A stretch of 64,000 nucleotides of DNA from Chryseobacterium formosense. Lineage in GTDB: Bacteria > Bacteroidota > Bacteroidia > Flavobacteriales > Weeksellaceae. Under the pieces are notes generated by a model that worked only from the letters and a program-made list of their open reading frames with translations, did no database searches and was not told the DNA's origin. Positions 43,051 through 51,404 of this stretch are shown here, piece by piece. How positions within the stretch are numbered: position 1 is the first letter of the stretch; each line of letters begins with the position of its first letter. The position numbers and the translations under genes were made by a program. The stretch covers positions 1,054,001-1,118,000 of the forward strand of contig NZ_FPAP01000002.1 of the NCBI RefSeq assembly GCF_900116415.1. The letters are read 5' to 3'.

Positions 43051-44325
43051 TTAATTATAAAGATTCTTTCTGAACCATCTGTCAGCAAAATTGAAACCAA
43101 TTTTTAGGTTGAAGAAGTTCTGATTAATCAGATTGTCTTTAAGCGTTCCTCTTTTCCCAAGTTCTAAACCGATTTCCAGACCGCTCATTCTGGTGATACT
43201 GCTGGTCTTGAAAGGTAGCATAACTCCTGCAGAAATACCAAATTTATTAATGCTGTTTCCTGCAAGCTCTATATTTCCTTTTTCATAAAAAGCTCCGTAA
43301 CGGTAAACGATTCTTGAGAAATAACTTCTGAAGTTATTGTAATTTGGCAAATACCAACCTCCTGCAGAAATTCTGTAAGAATCTTTAAAATCGAATGAAT
43401 TTCCGAAATAGCTTACAGATTCTCCTTTTTTATAATCAATCTGCCCAGAAACAAACCATTGGTTTTCACTTCCGTAACCAACTCCCACAGAAGCCTGTAA
43501 CGGCAAAAGATTGTTGGAGCTTGTACTTCTTTTTTCGATGATCGTTTCGTTTGCTTTTACGTCTACATCACTGTAATAATAAGTACTGTTAACATACTCA
43601 GTCGTCATATTACTGGTATTACCGAAAGTAGCAGTTGCACCGATCGTCAATTTATGATCATTACGATCTACACTTTGGTAACTTGATCCCAATGTGAAAT
43701 TGAAGTTTTTTATACTGTTTTTGGTTTCGTAACCGTTGATCAATTCTGCATTAGATGCCGTAAATTCATTGAGGTCGTAAAGGTTTCCGAAATAGAAATT
43801 AGCTCTTGCACCAAATGATAAATTTGAATTGACCTTATAAGAAACAGCAGCCTGAGCTGTATTCAGAGTTCCGCTTCCTTTGAATTTGTTTCCGTAAACA
43901 TTTCCGTCACCTAAAGTTTCTGTATGAATGATCTCATAGCTCTTAGAACTATAAGGCTGATACAAAAGTCCCATTTTTATTTTTGATGAAATAGGAAAAG
44001 CGATCGAGATATTAGATAAATACGTAGAATGTTTTGTAGACTTCGTATTGTTGTAATCAGTTTTAAAGTAATTATTTTCGTTTGTTGCTTCAAGTTTGAT
44101 GCTTGTCAGTTCAAAATTGTTGTTGTTTGCAGGGTTTCCGAAATTAAAATTACTGCTGAAATCACTTATAAAAGCAGTCGAAATACCTCCCATAGAAGAG
44201 GTTTCAATCGTATTATCATATTTTACATCCCCAATTCCGTAAACTGCATAGGGAGAGTTGCTTAAACTCTGTGCGTTCAGGAAATACCCCACCGAAATGA
44301 ATGATAGTACAAAAATTTTTTTCAT
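43051..44325 (-). CDS. outer membrane beta-barrel protein (FadL-like)
   Basis: 424 residues with a signal peptide (ending LNAQS) and mature N-terminus NSPYAVYGIGDVKYDN. Regular alternating amphipathic strands with aromatic girdles (FGARANFYFGNLYDL, WFVSGQIDYKKGESV, FGISAGVMLPFK) end in an aromatic strand KIGFNFADRWFRKNLYN. The NPAN motif and overall layout recall FadL/PorV-type barrels. The gene precedes lptC by 2 bases, suggesting a cell-envelope role; substrate not known. Confidence 0.8.
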   Translation of the reverse strand: MKKIFVLSFISVGYFLNAQSLSNSPYAVYGIGDVKYDNTIETSSMGGISTAFISDFSSNFNFGNPANNNNFELTSIKLEATNENNYFKTDYNNTKSTKHSTYLSNISIAFPISSKIKMGLLYQPYSSKSYEIIHTETLGDGNVYGNKFKGSGTLNTAQAAVSYKVNSNLSFGARANFYFGNLYDLNEFTASNAELINGYETKNSIKNFNFTLGSSYQSVDRNDHKLTIGATATFGNTSNMTTEYVNSTYYYSDVDVKANETIIEKRSTSSNNLLPLQASVGVGYGSENQWFVSGQIDYKKGESVSYFGNSFDFKDSYRISAGGWYLPNYNNFRSYFSRIVYRYGAFYEKGNIELAGNSINKFGISAGVMLPFKTSSITRMSGLEIGLELGKRGTLKDNLINQNFFNLKIGFNFADRWFRKNLYN

Positions 44326-44413
44326 TCTAGATTTTTAAAATAATGCGCAAATATCTTAAATATTAATGAATTGTAAAAATTTACTGAGGTTAAAGTTTGT
44401 TAAGGGGGATTTT

Positions 44414-44550
44414 GTTGTGAATGGTCAATAGCGAATAGTGAATCAGCTTCGCTGTGAATTGTGAATTCTCATTATTCAATAAATATTAAATTGTTATGTG
44501 AAATTGACCATTAACTTGCGAAGCAAAATTGATCATTGACAAATTATCAG
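44414..44550. repeat. GTGAATT/TTGAC repeat, long copy
   Basis: This 250-base gap between divergent genes is largely one repeat: TGTGAATGGTCAATAGCGAA, ATCAGCTTCGCTGTGAATTG and, after an AT-rich middle, AATTGACCATTAACTTGCGA + AGCAAAATTGATCATTGACA. The outer parts are imperfect reverse complements (GGTCAAT / ATTGACC; CTTCGC / GCGAAG), so it can fold into a long stem. Confidence 0.6.
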
Positions 44551-44563
44551 TTCCAAAAATTAT

Positions 44564-44571
44564 TATCTTTG
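44564..44571 (+). promoter_or_regulatory. -7 promoter box TATCTTTG of holB
   Basis: Perfect TAnnTTTG ending 4 bases before the ATG at 44576; suggests a leaderless or near-leaderless mRNA. The nearest TTG lies 25 bases upstream. Confidence 0.45.
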
Positions 44572-44575
44572 GTGC

Positions 44576-45694
44576 ATGAAATGGGAAAACATTGCCGGAC
44601 AGGAAAATCTTAAAAAATTACTGAAAGACAGCATCACCGAAAACAGAGTGAGCCACGCCCAGCTTTTCATCGGAAAAGAAGGTTATGGTACGATGCCACT
44701 GGTTTTAGCTTACGCAAGAGAGATTTTAAAAGGTGAAAACGAGCATGCAGCTTCAAAAGTTGAACATCTTAATCACCTCGATCTGCATTTCAGCTTTCCG
44801 GTTTTTACGGAAGGAAAAACGGCGGTCAGCAAAAACAGGTTTGATGATTTTCGTGAAATGATTCTTAATTCCGCTTATGCAAGTTTTGATGACTGGACTG
44901 CACATTTAGAATCAGAGAATAAACAATTCTTTATTTCTGCGGATGAAGTAGATGACCAAAACCAAAAGTTTGCTTTAAAAAGTTTTGAAGGCGGAACAAA
45001 AATTCTCATTGTCTGGAGAGCAGATAAAATGAATGTTGCAGCATCCAATAAATTTCTGAAATTTTTGGAAGAACCGCCTGCGAAAACAATTATTCTTCTT
45101 ACTGCAGAAAGCACAGACGATATTTTGCCGACAATCTTATCAAGAACTCAACTCATCGAAGTACCAAGAATTAATGATGAGGATATTGAAGCTTATCTAA
45201 AGAATAATTTTCAGGTTTCTGCAGAAAAAATAAGAGAAATTGTACATCAGGCGCAAGGAAATCTTAATGATGCCATTAATTTTTTAAACTCAGAAAACAA
45301 AAACCCGGAATTTGAAAAGTTATTTGTGCAATGGGTTCGCGATGCATTTATGGTGAAAAAGAAACCGGAATTTCTTAAAAATATCATTTTGTGGGCAAGA
45401 GAAATAGCGGGCTGGAACAGAGAAAAGCAAAAGAACTTCCTAAATTATGCTTCGGAGATTTTCAGATTGGCTTTGTTGCAGAATTATCAGTCGCAGGATT
45501 TGGTGTATAAAAAAATTGATGCGAATGGTTTCAATTGGGAAGGCTTTTCAAAATTCATCAGTGGTGCAAATATCATCAGTATTTTAGATGAAATAAATGA
45601 TGCAGATCTACATTTAACAAGAAATGGAAATCCTAAAATTGTGTGGACTGATTTAGGAATAAAACTTTCAAGATATATTCATAAGAATTCTTAG
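44576..45694 (+). CDS. holB: DNA polymerase III subunit delta' (HolB-like)
   Basis: 372 residues. It is an AAA+ clamp-loader subunit: MKWENIAGQENLKKLLKDSITENRVSHAQLFIGKEGYG at the N-terminus is the ATPase-type lid with a degenerate Walker A, as expected for delta'. KILIVWRADKMNVAASNKFLKFLEEPPAKTIILLTAES and ILPTILSRTQLIEV (SRTQ/SRC sensor region) are hallmarks of the family. The C-terminal helical domain is about 130 residues. Followed by a hairpin terminator. Confidence 0.9.
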   Translation: MKWENIAGQENLKKLLKDSITENRVSHAQLFIGKEGYGTMPLVLAYAREILKGENEHAASKVEHLNHLDLHFSFPVFTEGKTAVSKNRFDDFREMILNSAYASFDDWTAHLESENKQFFISADEVDDQNQKFALKSFEGGTKILIVWRADKMNVAASNKFLKFLEEPPAKTIILLTAESTDDILPTILSRTQLIEVPRINDEDIEAYLKNNFQVSAEKIREIVHQAQGNLNDAINFLNSENKNPEFEKLFVQWVRDAFMVKKKPEFLKNIILWAREIAGWNREKQKNFLNYASEIFRLALLQNYQSQDLVYKKIDANGFNWEGFSKFISGANIISILDEINDADLHLTRNGNPKIVWTDLGIKLSRYIHKNS

Positions 45695-45720
45695 AACTCT
45701 TTGTTATTGATTAATACAGG

Positions 45721-45749
45721 CGTTTTCATTCATTTGGAAACGTTTTTTT
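45721..45749 (+). terminator. terminator after holB
   Basis: Stem CGTTTTC (45721-45727) / GGAAACG (45736-45742), with one G-T pair, then seven T (45743-45749). Confidence 0.75.
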
Positions 45750-45805
45750 ATTGATAAAAATTAAACATGAATTTTAATAAAAATTAAAAATAAATTAAAA
45801 ATTCA

Positions 45806-45845
45806 ATCAATCGTTTGATTTTATCAGAAAAGCATTGTACATTTG
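45806..45845 (+). promoter_or_regulatory. promoter plus TetR operator of the efflux operon
   Basis: TTTG (45815-45818), a 19-base spacer and TACATTTG (45838-45845) are a full Bacteroidota promoter. The -33 box lies inside the near-palindrome AATCAATCGTTTGATT (45806-45821; 14 of 16 symmetric positions), an expected TetR-type operator. Repressor binding would block sigma contact. Confidence 0.65.
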
Positions 45846-45864
45846 CACCCGAAAATTATTACAT

Positions 45865-46491
45865 ATGATTTCAAAAGAAGAAAATATATTATTTGCTGCC
45901 GAGAAACTTTTTGCCGAAAAAGGTTTTGAAGGAACTTCTACAAGAGAGATTTCGAAAGCCGCAAACGTAAATATTTCGATGATCTCTTATTATTTCGGTT
46001 CAAAAGAGAAGCTTTATGAGAAATTGGTAGAATACAGAATGAATGAAGGGCAGTTTTTTTCTAAAGATATTTTGGAACGAACTGATATTAATGAATGGGA
46101 GAAAATTGAAAAGATCGTAGACCAGTTTGCAGGAAGAGTAAGACATCACAAATGCTTTTACAGAATAATGCAGAGAGAGCAGCTGCATACAGAAAATCCA
46201 CAGATTGTTCAGTTTTTAAAGGAAACTAAAATGAGTTTCATCTCAATGTATTCTAAAGTTTTGGAAAGTGGTATACAGAAAGGGATTTTCACTAAAAATC
46301 CACCCATTTATTTGTTGCATTCCACAGTAAGCGGAACTTTATTTTACGCATCCAACGCGAAGGAAATGTATAAAGAATTCCTTAATAATACAGATGAAGA
46401 GGAAGTTTTCGAAGAACAATATTACTCAGAACTTAATAAACATATTAAATATATACTAAAAGACCTTTTAGGTTATGAAGAGAATAAATAA
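45865..46491 (+). CDS. TetR/AcrR-family transcriptional regulator
   Basis: 208 residues from ATG 45865 (frame open to TTG 45835, which lies upstream of or inside the promoter). N-terminal helix-turn-helix: ILFAAEKLFAEKGFEGTSTREISKAANVNISMISYYFGSKEKLYEKL (residues about 6-52). The C-terminal ligand domain contains IMQREQLHTENPQIVQFL typical of the AcrR/CerR group. Local repressor of the tolC-emrA-emrB efflux genes and of itself, inferred from the operator-like palindrome. Overlaps tolC by 17 bases. Confidence 0.92.
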   Translation: MISKEENILFAAEKLFAEKGFEGTSTREISKAANVNISMISYYFGSKEKLYEKLVEYRMNEGQFFSKDILERTDINEWEKIEKIVDQFAGRVRHHKCFYRIMQREQLHTENPQIVQFLKETKMSFISMYSKVLESGIQKGIFTKNPPIYLLHSTVSGTLFYASNAKEMYKEFLNNTDEEEVFEEQYYSELNKHIKYILKDLLGYEENK

Positions 46492-47788
46492 CTCAGTTAT
46501 TGCATTGTCCCTTCTCGCAGGAATAATGTACACTCATGCTCAGGAGAAAAAGCAGTTAAGCCTTGACGAGGCAGTTCAGCTTGGCATCCAGAACAGTAAA
46601 AGTTTAAAAATTGATGCTGCCAAAATTGAAGAAGCAACGGCTGATCTTTTGGAAGCAAAAAACAGACAGCTTCCGGAGCTGAAAGTTTCGGGAAGCTATA
46701 TGTATCTCCCGATTAAACCGACTATCGATTTGAAAATTCCGGGTGTTTCTTCAGCGGGCGGACCGGAAGTCCATCAGGTTGCATTTGGTTCGGCGAATTT
46801 AAGTGTTCCATTGTACAGTGGAGGTAGAATTAAATACGGAATTCAGTCGGCAAAATATTTGGTGGAAGCATCAAAATTAAGCTCAGAAAACGATAAAGTT
46901 GCGATTGCTTATAATGTTGCAGAAGCTTATAATAATTTATTCAAAGCCAATCAATCCATTAAAGTTTTAGAAGAAAATCTTACAGCTTCTCAGAAAAGAG
47001 ACGAGACATTTTTAAAGCTGGAAAATAACGGAGTAATTGCAAGAAACGACCGTTTAAAAGCAAATCTTCAGACCTCAAATATTGAATTGCAGCTTTTAGA
47101 AGCAAAAAATAATTACAATATCGCCAATATCAATATGGATTTGCTTTTGGGACTTCCGGAATCTACGGAAATCGAAGTAGACCAAAATTACATTGGTGAA
47201 TCTGATGAAGTAAAAACCGTCGACTTTTATCTGAATGAAGCAAAAGAAAACCGTAAAGATCTTCAGGCTTTAGACCAACAGAGAAAAGCGGCAGAATTGG
47301 GAACGAAATCGGCAAAAGCAGAAAATCTTCCTTCGATCGCTTTAACTGGTGGTTACGTTGCAGCGGATGTTCCGAAGTTTTTAACATTATATAATGCTGT
47401 AAACGTGGGAGTGGGGATATCTTACAACCTATCAAATCTCTGGAAAGAAAACTCTTCTTTAAAACAATCTAAAGCCAGAGAAATGCAATTGTCTGCAACC
47501 AATGAATTGCTTAATGATAATATCAAACTGGATGTAAACAGAGAATATCAAAACACAGATTACTCGAAAAAGAGAATTGCGGTATTTGAAAAATCTGCCG
47601 AACAAGCCAACGAAAATTACAGAATTACAAAAAATAAATACGACAACGGTTTGGCAACGATGACCGAACTTTTGGATGCAGATGCAGCACAAATTGCAGC
47701 AAATGTCGGTGTAATCAATGCCAAAGCAGATGCTTCTCTGGCATACAGAAAACTATTACAAACTACAGGAACTTTAACAATTAAATAA
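46475..47788 (+). CDS. TolC-family outer membrane efflux channel
   Basis: 437 residues. Signal peptide to about residue 22 (YTHAQ), then two homologous TolC repeats of long coiled-coil helices: LSLDEAVQLGIQNSKSLKIDAAKIEEA and LNEAKENRKDLQALDQQRKAAELGTKSAKAENLPSIALTGGY. It forms the outer-membrane exit duct of the tripartite pump. The start lies inside the end of tetR and the stop is 19 bases before emrA. No C-terminal lipobox. Confidence 0.92.
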   Translation: MKRINNSVIALSLLAGIMYTHAQEKKQLSLDEAVQLGIQNSKSLKIDAAKIEEATADLLEAKNRQLPELKVSGSYMYLPIKPTIDLKIPGVSSAGGPEVHQVAFGSANLSVPLYSGGRIKYGIQSAKYLVEASKLSSENDKVAIAYNVAEAYNNLFKANQSIKVLEENLTASQKRDETFLKLENNGVIARNDRLKANLQTSNIELQLLEAKNNYNIANINMDLLLGLPESTEIEVDQNYIGESDEVKTVDFYLNEAKENRKDLQALDQQRKAAELGTKSAKAENLPSIALTGGYVAADVPKFLTLYNAVNVGVGISYNLSNLWKENSSLKQSKAREMQLSATNELLNDNIKLDVNREYQNTDYSKKRIAVFEKSAEQANENYRITKNKYDNGLATMTELLDADAAQIAANVGVINAKADASLAYRKLLQTTGTLTIK

Positions 47789-47807
47789 AAACAGAACGAT
47801 ACCCAAA

Positions 47808-48911
47808 ATGGAAAATAATAATACACAGGCAACCGAACCTAAAAAGAAAAAAAGTTTAGTCTTTCCTATTATTTTGGCGGTGGTTTTAGTAGGAGGTGGA
47901 ATCTTCGGATACAGATCTTACTCTTACGGACAAGTGCATGAAGAAACTGATGATGCTCAGATTGCATCAAACTTAGCTCCCGTGATTTCGAAAATTTCTG
48001 GTTATGTGACGGACGTAAAAGTGAAAGACAACCAGTTTGTGAAAAAAGGAGATACTTTGGTGATTCTGGATAACAGAGACCAGAAAATGGCTCTTCAACA
48101 AGCAGAAGCTGCTTTAGTTACGGCAAAAAGTAATATTTCCAACGCTGAAGCTTCTACAACAGCAACCTCAAAAAACATCGGTTCTTCTCAGGCAGCAGTG
48201 ACAACCGCTAATGCACAGATTGAAGCAGCAAAAGTAAATGTTTGGAAAACCGGGCAGGATTTAAAGAGATACGAAATTCTTGTAAAAGATCACTCGATTA
48301 CAGAACAGCAGTACGAACAGGCTTTAGCAGCAAAACAGTCTGCAGACAGACAATTGCAGGTTTTAGTTGATCAAAAAAATCAGATTGCTCAGCAGACGAA
48401 TATTGCTTCTTCTCAGACAGCGGCAAGTTCTCAGCAAATCAGTGTTGCGGGATCTGTGGCAAAACAAAGAGAAGTAGATGTTGAAAATGCTAGATTAAAT
48501 TTATCATATACCGTAATTGTTGCTCCTGAAGACGGTTTTGTAGGGAAAGTGCCTATTCAGGCAGGACAATATTTGCAGGCAGGTTCTCAATTATTTGCTT
48601 TGGTTAAAAATGATCAGAAATGGGTTGTTGCCAACTTTAAAGAAACTCAGGTTGATAAAATGGTTGAAGGACAGAAAGTAAAAATCGAAATCGATGCTTT
48701 TCCTGACAAAGATTTTGAAGGGGTTGTAAGCTCATTCTCTCCGGCAACAGGTTCTACATTCTCTATTCTTCCTCCGGATAATGCAAGCGGAAACTTCGTA
48801 AAAGTAGTACAAAGACTTCCTGTAAAAATAGATTTTGTAAATCTTGATAAAGATATTGCAAAAAGACTGAGAACAGGAATGAATGTAAAAGCAGAAGTTT
48901 CTTTAAAATAA
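47808..48911 (+). CDS. emrA: HlyD/EmrA-family membrane fusion protein
   Basis: 367 residues. One N-terminal transmembrane helix (residues about 17-35, SLVFPIILAVVLVGGGIFGY), then EETDDAQIASNLAPVISKISGYVTDVKVKDNQFVKKGDTLVILD (lipoyl-like half), a long alpha-hairpin of about 120 residues, the second lipoyl half VIVAPEDGFVGKVPIQAGQYLQAGSQLFAL and a beta-barrel. It bridges the inner-membrane MFS pump and TolC. The repeat-filled 235-base gap to emrB separates it from the pump gene. Confidence 0.93.
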   Translation: MENNNTQATEPKKKKSLVFPIILAVVLVGGGIFGYRSYSYGQVHEETDDAQIASNLAPVISKISGYVTDVKVKDNQFVKKGDTLVILDNRDQKMALQQAEAALVTAKSNISNAEASTTATSKNIGSSQAAVTTANAQIEAAKVNVWKTGQDLKRYEILVKDHSITEQQYEQALAAKQSADRQLQVLVDQKNQIAQQTNIASSQTAASSQQISVAGSVAKQREVDVENARLNLSYTVIVAPEDGFVGKVPIQAGQYLQAGSQLFALVKNDQKWVVANFKETQVDKMVEGQKVKIEIDAFPDKDFEGVVSSFSPATGSTFSILPPDNASGNFVKVVQRLPVKIDFVNLDKDIAKRLRTGMNVKAEVSLK

Positions 48912-48973
48912 AGAGACAGGTTAAAAGGAAAAGGTATAACGTTTATATTCTTTCTGTTTGGAAAGATTTTAAA

Positions 48974-49100
48974 ATAAGTGAATTGTCAGTTTTGCTGAAG
49001 AAAGTCAATTGTGAATTGAAAATGAAGTAAGATTGATGGAGTTTTGGAAATGAAGTAGTAAAAATTGACAATGAAGTTGATTACTGATAATTCACTTTTT
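48974..49100. repeat. GTGAATT/TTGAC repeat between emrA and emrB
   Basis: AAGTGAATTGTCAGTTTTGC and AAAGTCAATTGTGAATTGAA, then AAATTGACAATGAAG and TGATAATTCAC. Similar in word order to copies near 22.6, 31.9 and 44.5 kb; 235-base gap without a gene, breaking an otherwise tight operon. Confidence 0.55.
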
Positions 49101-49146
49101 TTAAACCTCAACCTTAAACTTAGCCTAATAATACATTAAAAAATCA

Positions 49147-50724
49147 ATGCAAGATTCATTAGTAGAATACGGAGCCCGAAGAGTAATCATTACGATTACA
49201 GCGATTCTTTGTGCTTTGCTGGAAATTGTCGATTCCACGATTGTAAATGTTGCCCTCAACGAGATGAAGGGAAACCTGGGATCTACACTTTCTGAAGTGG
49301 GTTGGGTAATTACAGCGTATGCCATTGGTAACGTAATTGTAGTTCCCATGACGAGCTGGCTGTCTCAACAGTTTGGACGTAGAAATTACTTTGCGGCATC
49401 CATCATTATATTTACCATTTTTTCTTTTCTCTGCGGAAATGCAGATAATATTTGGGAACTGGTATTTTTCAGACTGTGTCAAGGTATCGGAGGTGGTGCA
49501 TTGCTGGTAACATCACAGACCATCATTACCGAATCTTATCCTATCGAAAAAAGAAGTATGGCGCAGGCAATTTATGGTTTGGGAGTTATTATTGGCCCGA
49601 CTTTAGGTCCGCCATTGGGGGGATATATTGTTGATAATTACAGCTGGCCGTATATATTTTATATTAATATTCCAATTGGGATTGCGGCTACCTTAATGAC
49701 TCTACAGTTTATTAAAAGTCCTAAATTTTCCGAAAAACGTAAGGCTTCAGATGTAGACTGGTTGGGAATTGCACTTTTGGCAGTTACCGTAGGATCTCTT
49801 CAATTTATTCTGGAAAGAGGCCATGAAGAAGACTGGTTTGAAAGCGGAATGATCGTCACCTTTACTTCTACAGCTGTTTTAGGATTTATATGTTTCCTTT
49901 GGCGTGAACTCACTTTCAAATATCCAATTGTGGAGCTCAGGGTTCTGAAAAACGGAAACTTAAGGATCGGAACGGTGATGTCTTTCGTGTTAGGATTCGG
50001 TCTTTATGGTTCAACGTTTATCGTTCCTTTATATACGCAAAGTATTTTGGGCTGGACAGCGCTTCAGTCAGGTGCTTTAATGATCCCGGCTGCACTTACA
50101 ACCGCATTTATGATGCCGATTATTGGCCGATTACTTTCAAAAGGAGCGAAACAGCAGATTCTCGTTTCTTTGGGATTGCTTATATTCTTTATTTACAGTT
50201 TCTGGGGTTATAAGATTCTGACACCCGATACCGGGAAAGATGCCTTTTTCTGGATGCTGATTGTGCGAGGAATGGGATTAGGTTTATTATTTATTCCGAT
50301 TACATCTTTATCACTAAGTACCTTAAAAGGTCAGGAAATCGGTCAGGGTGCAGCTTTTACAGGAATGATGCGACAGCTTGGTGGTTCTTTCGGAGTTGCG
50401 GCCATCACAACGTTTATTGCCAATGCAAGTCAGAAATACCGTGTGAACTTAATAAGTCATTTAGATTCTACCGATTTTGATGTTCAGCAAAGAATAAATG
50501 GTTTAAAAGCCAGTTTCATGGCAAAAGGAATGACTCCCGATGCTGCATTGAATGCTGCTTATAAAGTATTGGATATGTCTGTGACAAAACAGGCAACCGT
50601 ACTTTCTTATATGGATGTATTTCTTTATCTGGGGATTGCGTTTCTCGTTTGTATACCTTTCATCTTGTTTGTGAGAGAAAGAAAAAGCAAAGAGAAAATA
50701 GACCTGAGTGAAGCCATGCACTAA
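49147..50724 (+). CDS. emrB: DHA2-family MFS drug transporter (EmrB type)
   Basis: 525 residues with 14 predicted transmembrane helices. DHA2 signatures: LEIVDSTIVNVALNEM (motif D1, residues about 22-37), the A-motif region SQQFGRRNYFAASIIIF, the antiporter motif C GLGVIIGPTLGPPLGGYI and WPYIFYINIPIG. It uses the proton gradient to push hydrophobic compounds through EmrA and TolC. Together with the upstream three genes it forms a complete regulated tripartite exporter. A terminator follows. Confidence 0.94.
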   Translation: MQDSLVEYGARRVIITITAILCALLEIVDSTIVNVALNEMKGNLGSTLSEVGWVITAYAIGNVIVVPMTSWLSQQFGRRNYFAASIIIFTIFSFLCGNADNIWELVFFRLCQGIGGGALLVTSQTIITESYPIEKRSMAQAIYGLGVIIGPTLGPPLGGYIVDNYSWPYIFYINIPIGIAATLMTLQFIKSPKFSEKRKASDVDWLGIALLAVTVGSLQFILERGHEEDWFESGMIVTFTSTAVLGFICFLWRELTFKYPIVELRVLKNGNLRIGTVMSFVLGFGLYGSTFIVPLYTQSILGWTALQSGALMIPAALTTAFMMPIIGRLLSKGAKQQILVSLGLLIFFIYSFWGYKILTPDTGKDAFFWMLIVRGMGLGLLFIPITSLSLSTLKGQEIGQGAAFTGMMRQLGGSFGVAAITTFIANASQKYRVNLISHLDSTDFDVQQRINGLKASFMAKGMTPDAALNAAYKVLDMSVTKQATVLSYMDVFLYLGIAFLVCIPFILFVRERKSKEKIDLSEAMH

Positions 50725-50734
50725 TTTTTCTTAG

Positions 50735-50766
50735 AAACCTCCGGATTTTTTCGGAGGTTTTTTTAT
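50735..50766 (+). terminator. terminator after emrB
   Basis: Stem AAACCTCCG (50735-50743) / CGGAGGTTT (50752-50760), 8-base loop and T-run; shared with the convergent regulator gene end. Confidence 0.9.
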
Positions 50767-51404
50767 TCCAGAATCATATTCTGCTGAATCGCCATATTTA
50801 CAAGCTCGGCTGAGTTTTTTGCACCAAATTTATTAAGCAGATTTTTACGATGCGTATCAACAGTTAATGAGCTTAAACAAAGTTCATTCGCAATCTCATT
50901 ACTCGTTTTTCCTTTTGCTAAAAACTGAAGAATCTGTTTTTCTCTTTTCGTCAGACGTGGAGTAGTAGTTAATTGCTGTGGAGAAGGCTTGCTGATGATG
51001 TTTTTGGTCTCGTTGCAGAAAACAATATTTCCTGAAAGTGCACCCTGAAAACATTCCATTAACTCTTCAATGGAAACATTTTTCAACAAATAACCACTGG
51101 CTCCATTTTGAATACACTGCATAATAATACTTCTTTCGGAGCGGTTACTGAACATAATAACAGAAGTATTCGGCGAAATTTTCTTAATCTCTTCACATAA
51201 TTGTATTCCGCTGATGTCGGGAAGAGAAATGTCAAGCAAAACAATATCAACCTCATTCGTTTTCACAAATTTGATGACTTCAGAACCATTGGTAAATGTT
51301 TCGGAAATTTGAAAAAACGGTTTGTCGGATAACATGATTTTCAGTCCTTCAATGACGATCGGATGGTCATCTACAATAACAATATTAATTTTATGAGATT
51401 GCAT
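50763..51404 (-). CDS. NarL/LuxR-type response regulator
   Basis: 213 residues. Receiver domain at the N-terminus: NIVIVDDHPIVIEGLKIML (acidic pair), VDIVLLDISLPDISG with the phospho-acceptor Asp (about residue 57), and VIMFSNRSE then GYLLKN (conserved Lys). LuxR-type HTH at the C-terminus: LTKREKQILQFLAKGKTSNEIANELCLSSLTVDTHRKNLLNKFG. Its gene overlaps the histidine kinase by 14 bases, defining a two-component pair. Targets unknown; the nearest divergent genes are the two tandem lipoproteins. Confidence 0.95.
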   Translation of the reverse strand: MQSHKINIVIVDDHPIVIEGLKIMLSDKPFFQISETFTNGSEVIKFVKTNEVDIVLLDISLPDISGIQLCEEIKKISPNTSVIMFSNRSERSIIMQCIQNGASGYLLKNVSIEELMECFQGALSGNIVFCNETKNIISKPSPQQLTTTPRLTKREKQILQFLAKGKTSNEIANELCLSSLTVDTHRKNLLNKFGAKNSAELVNMAIQQNMILE

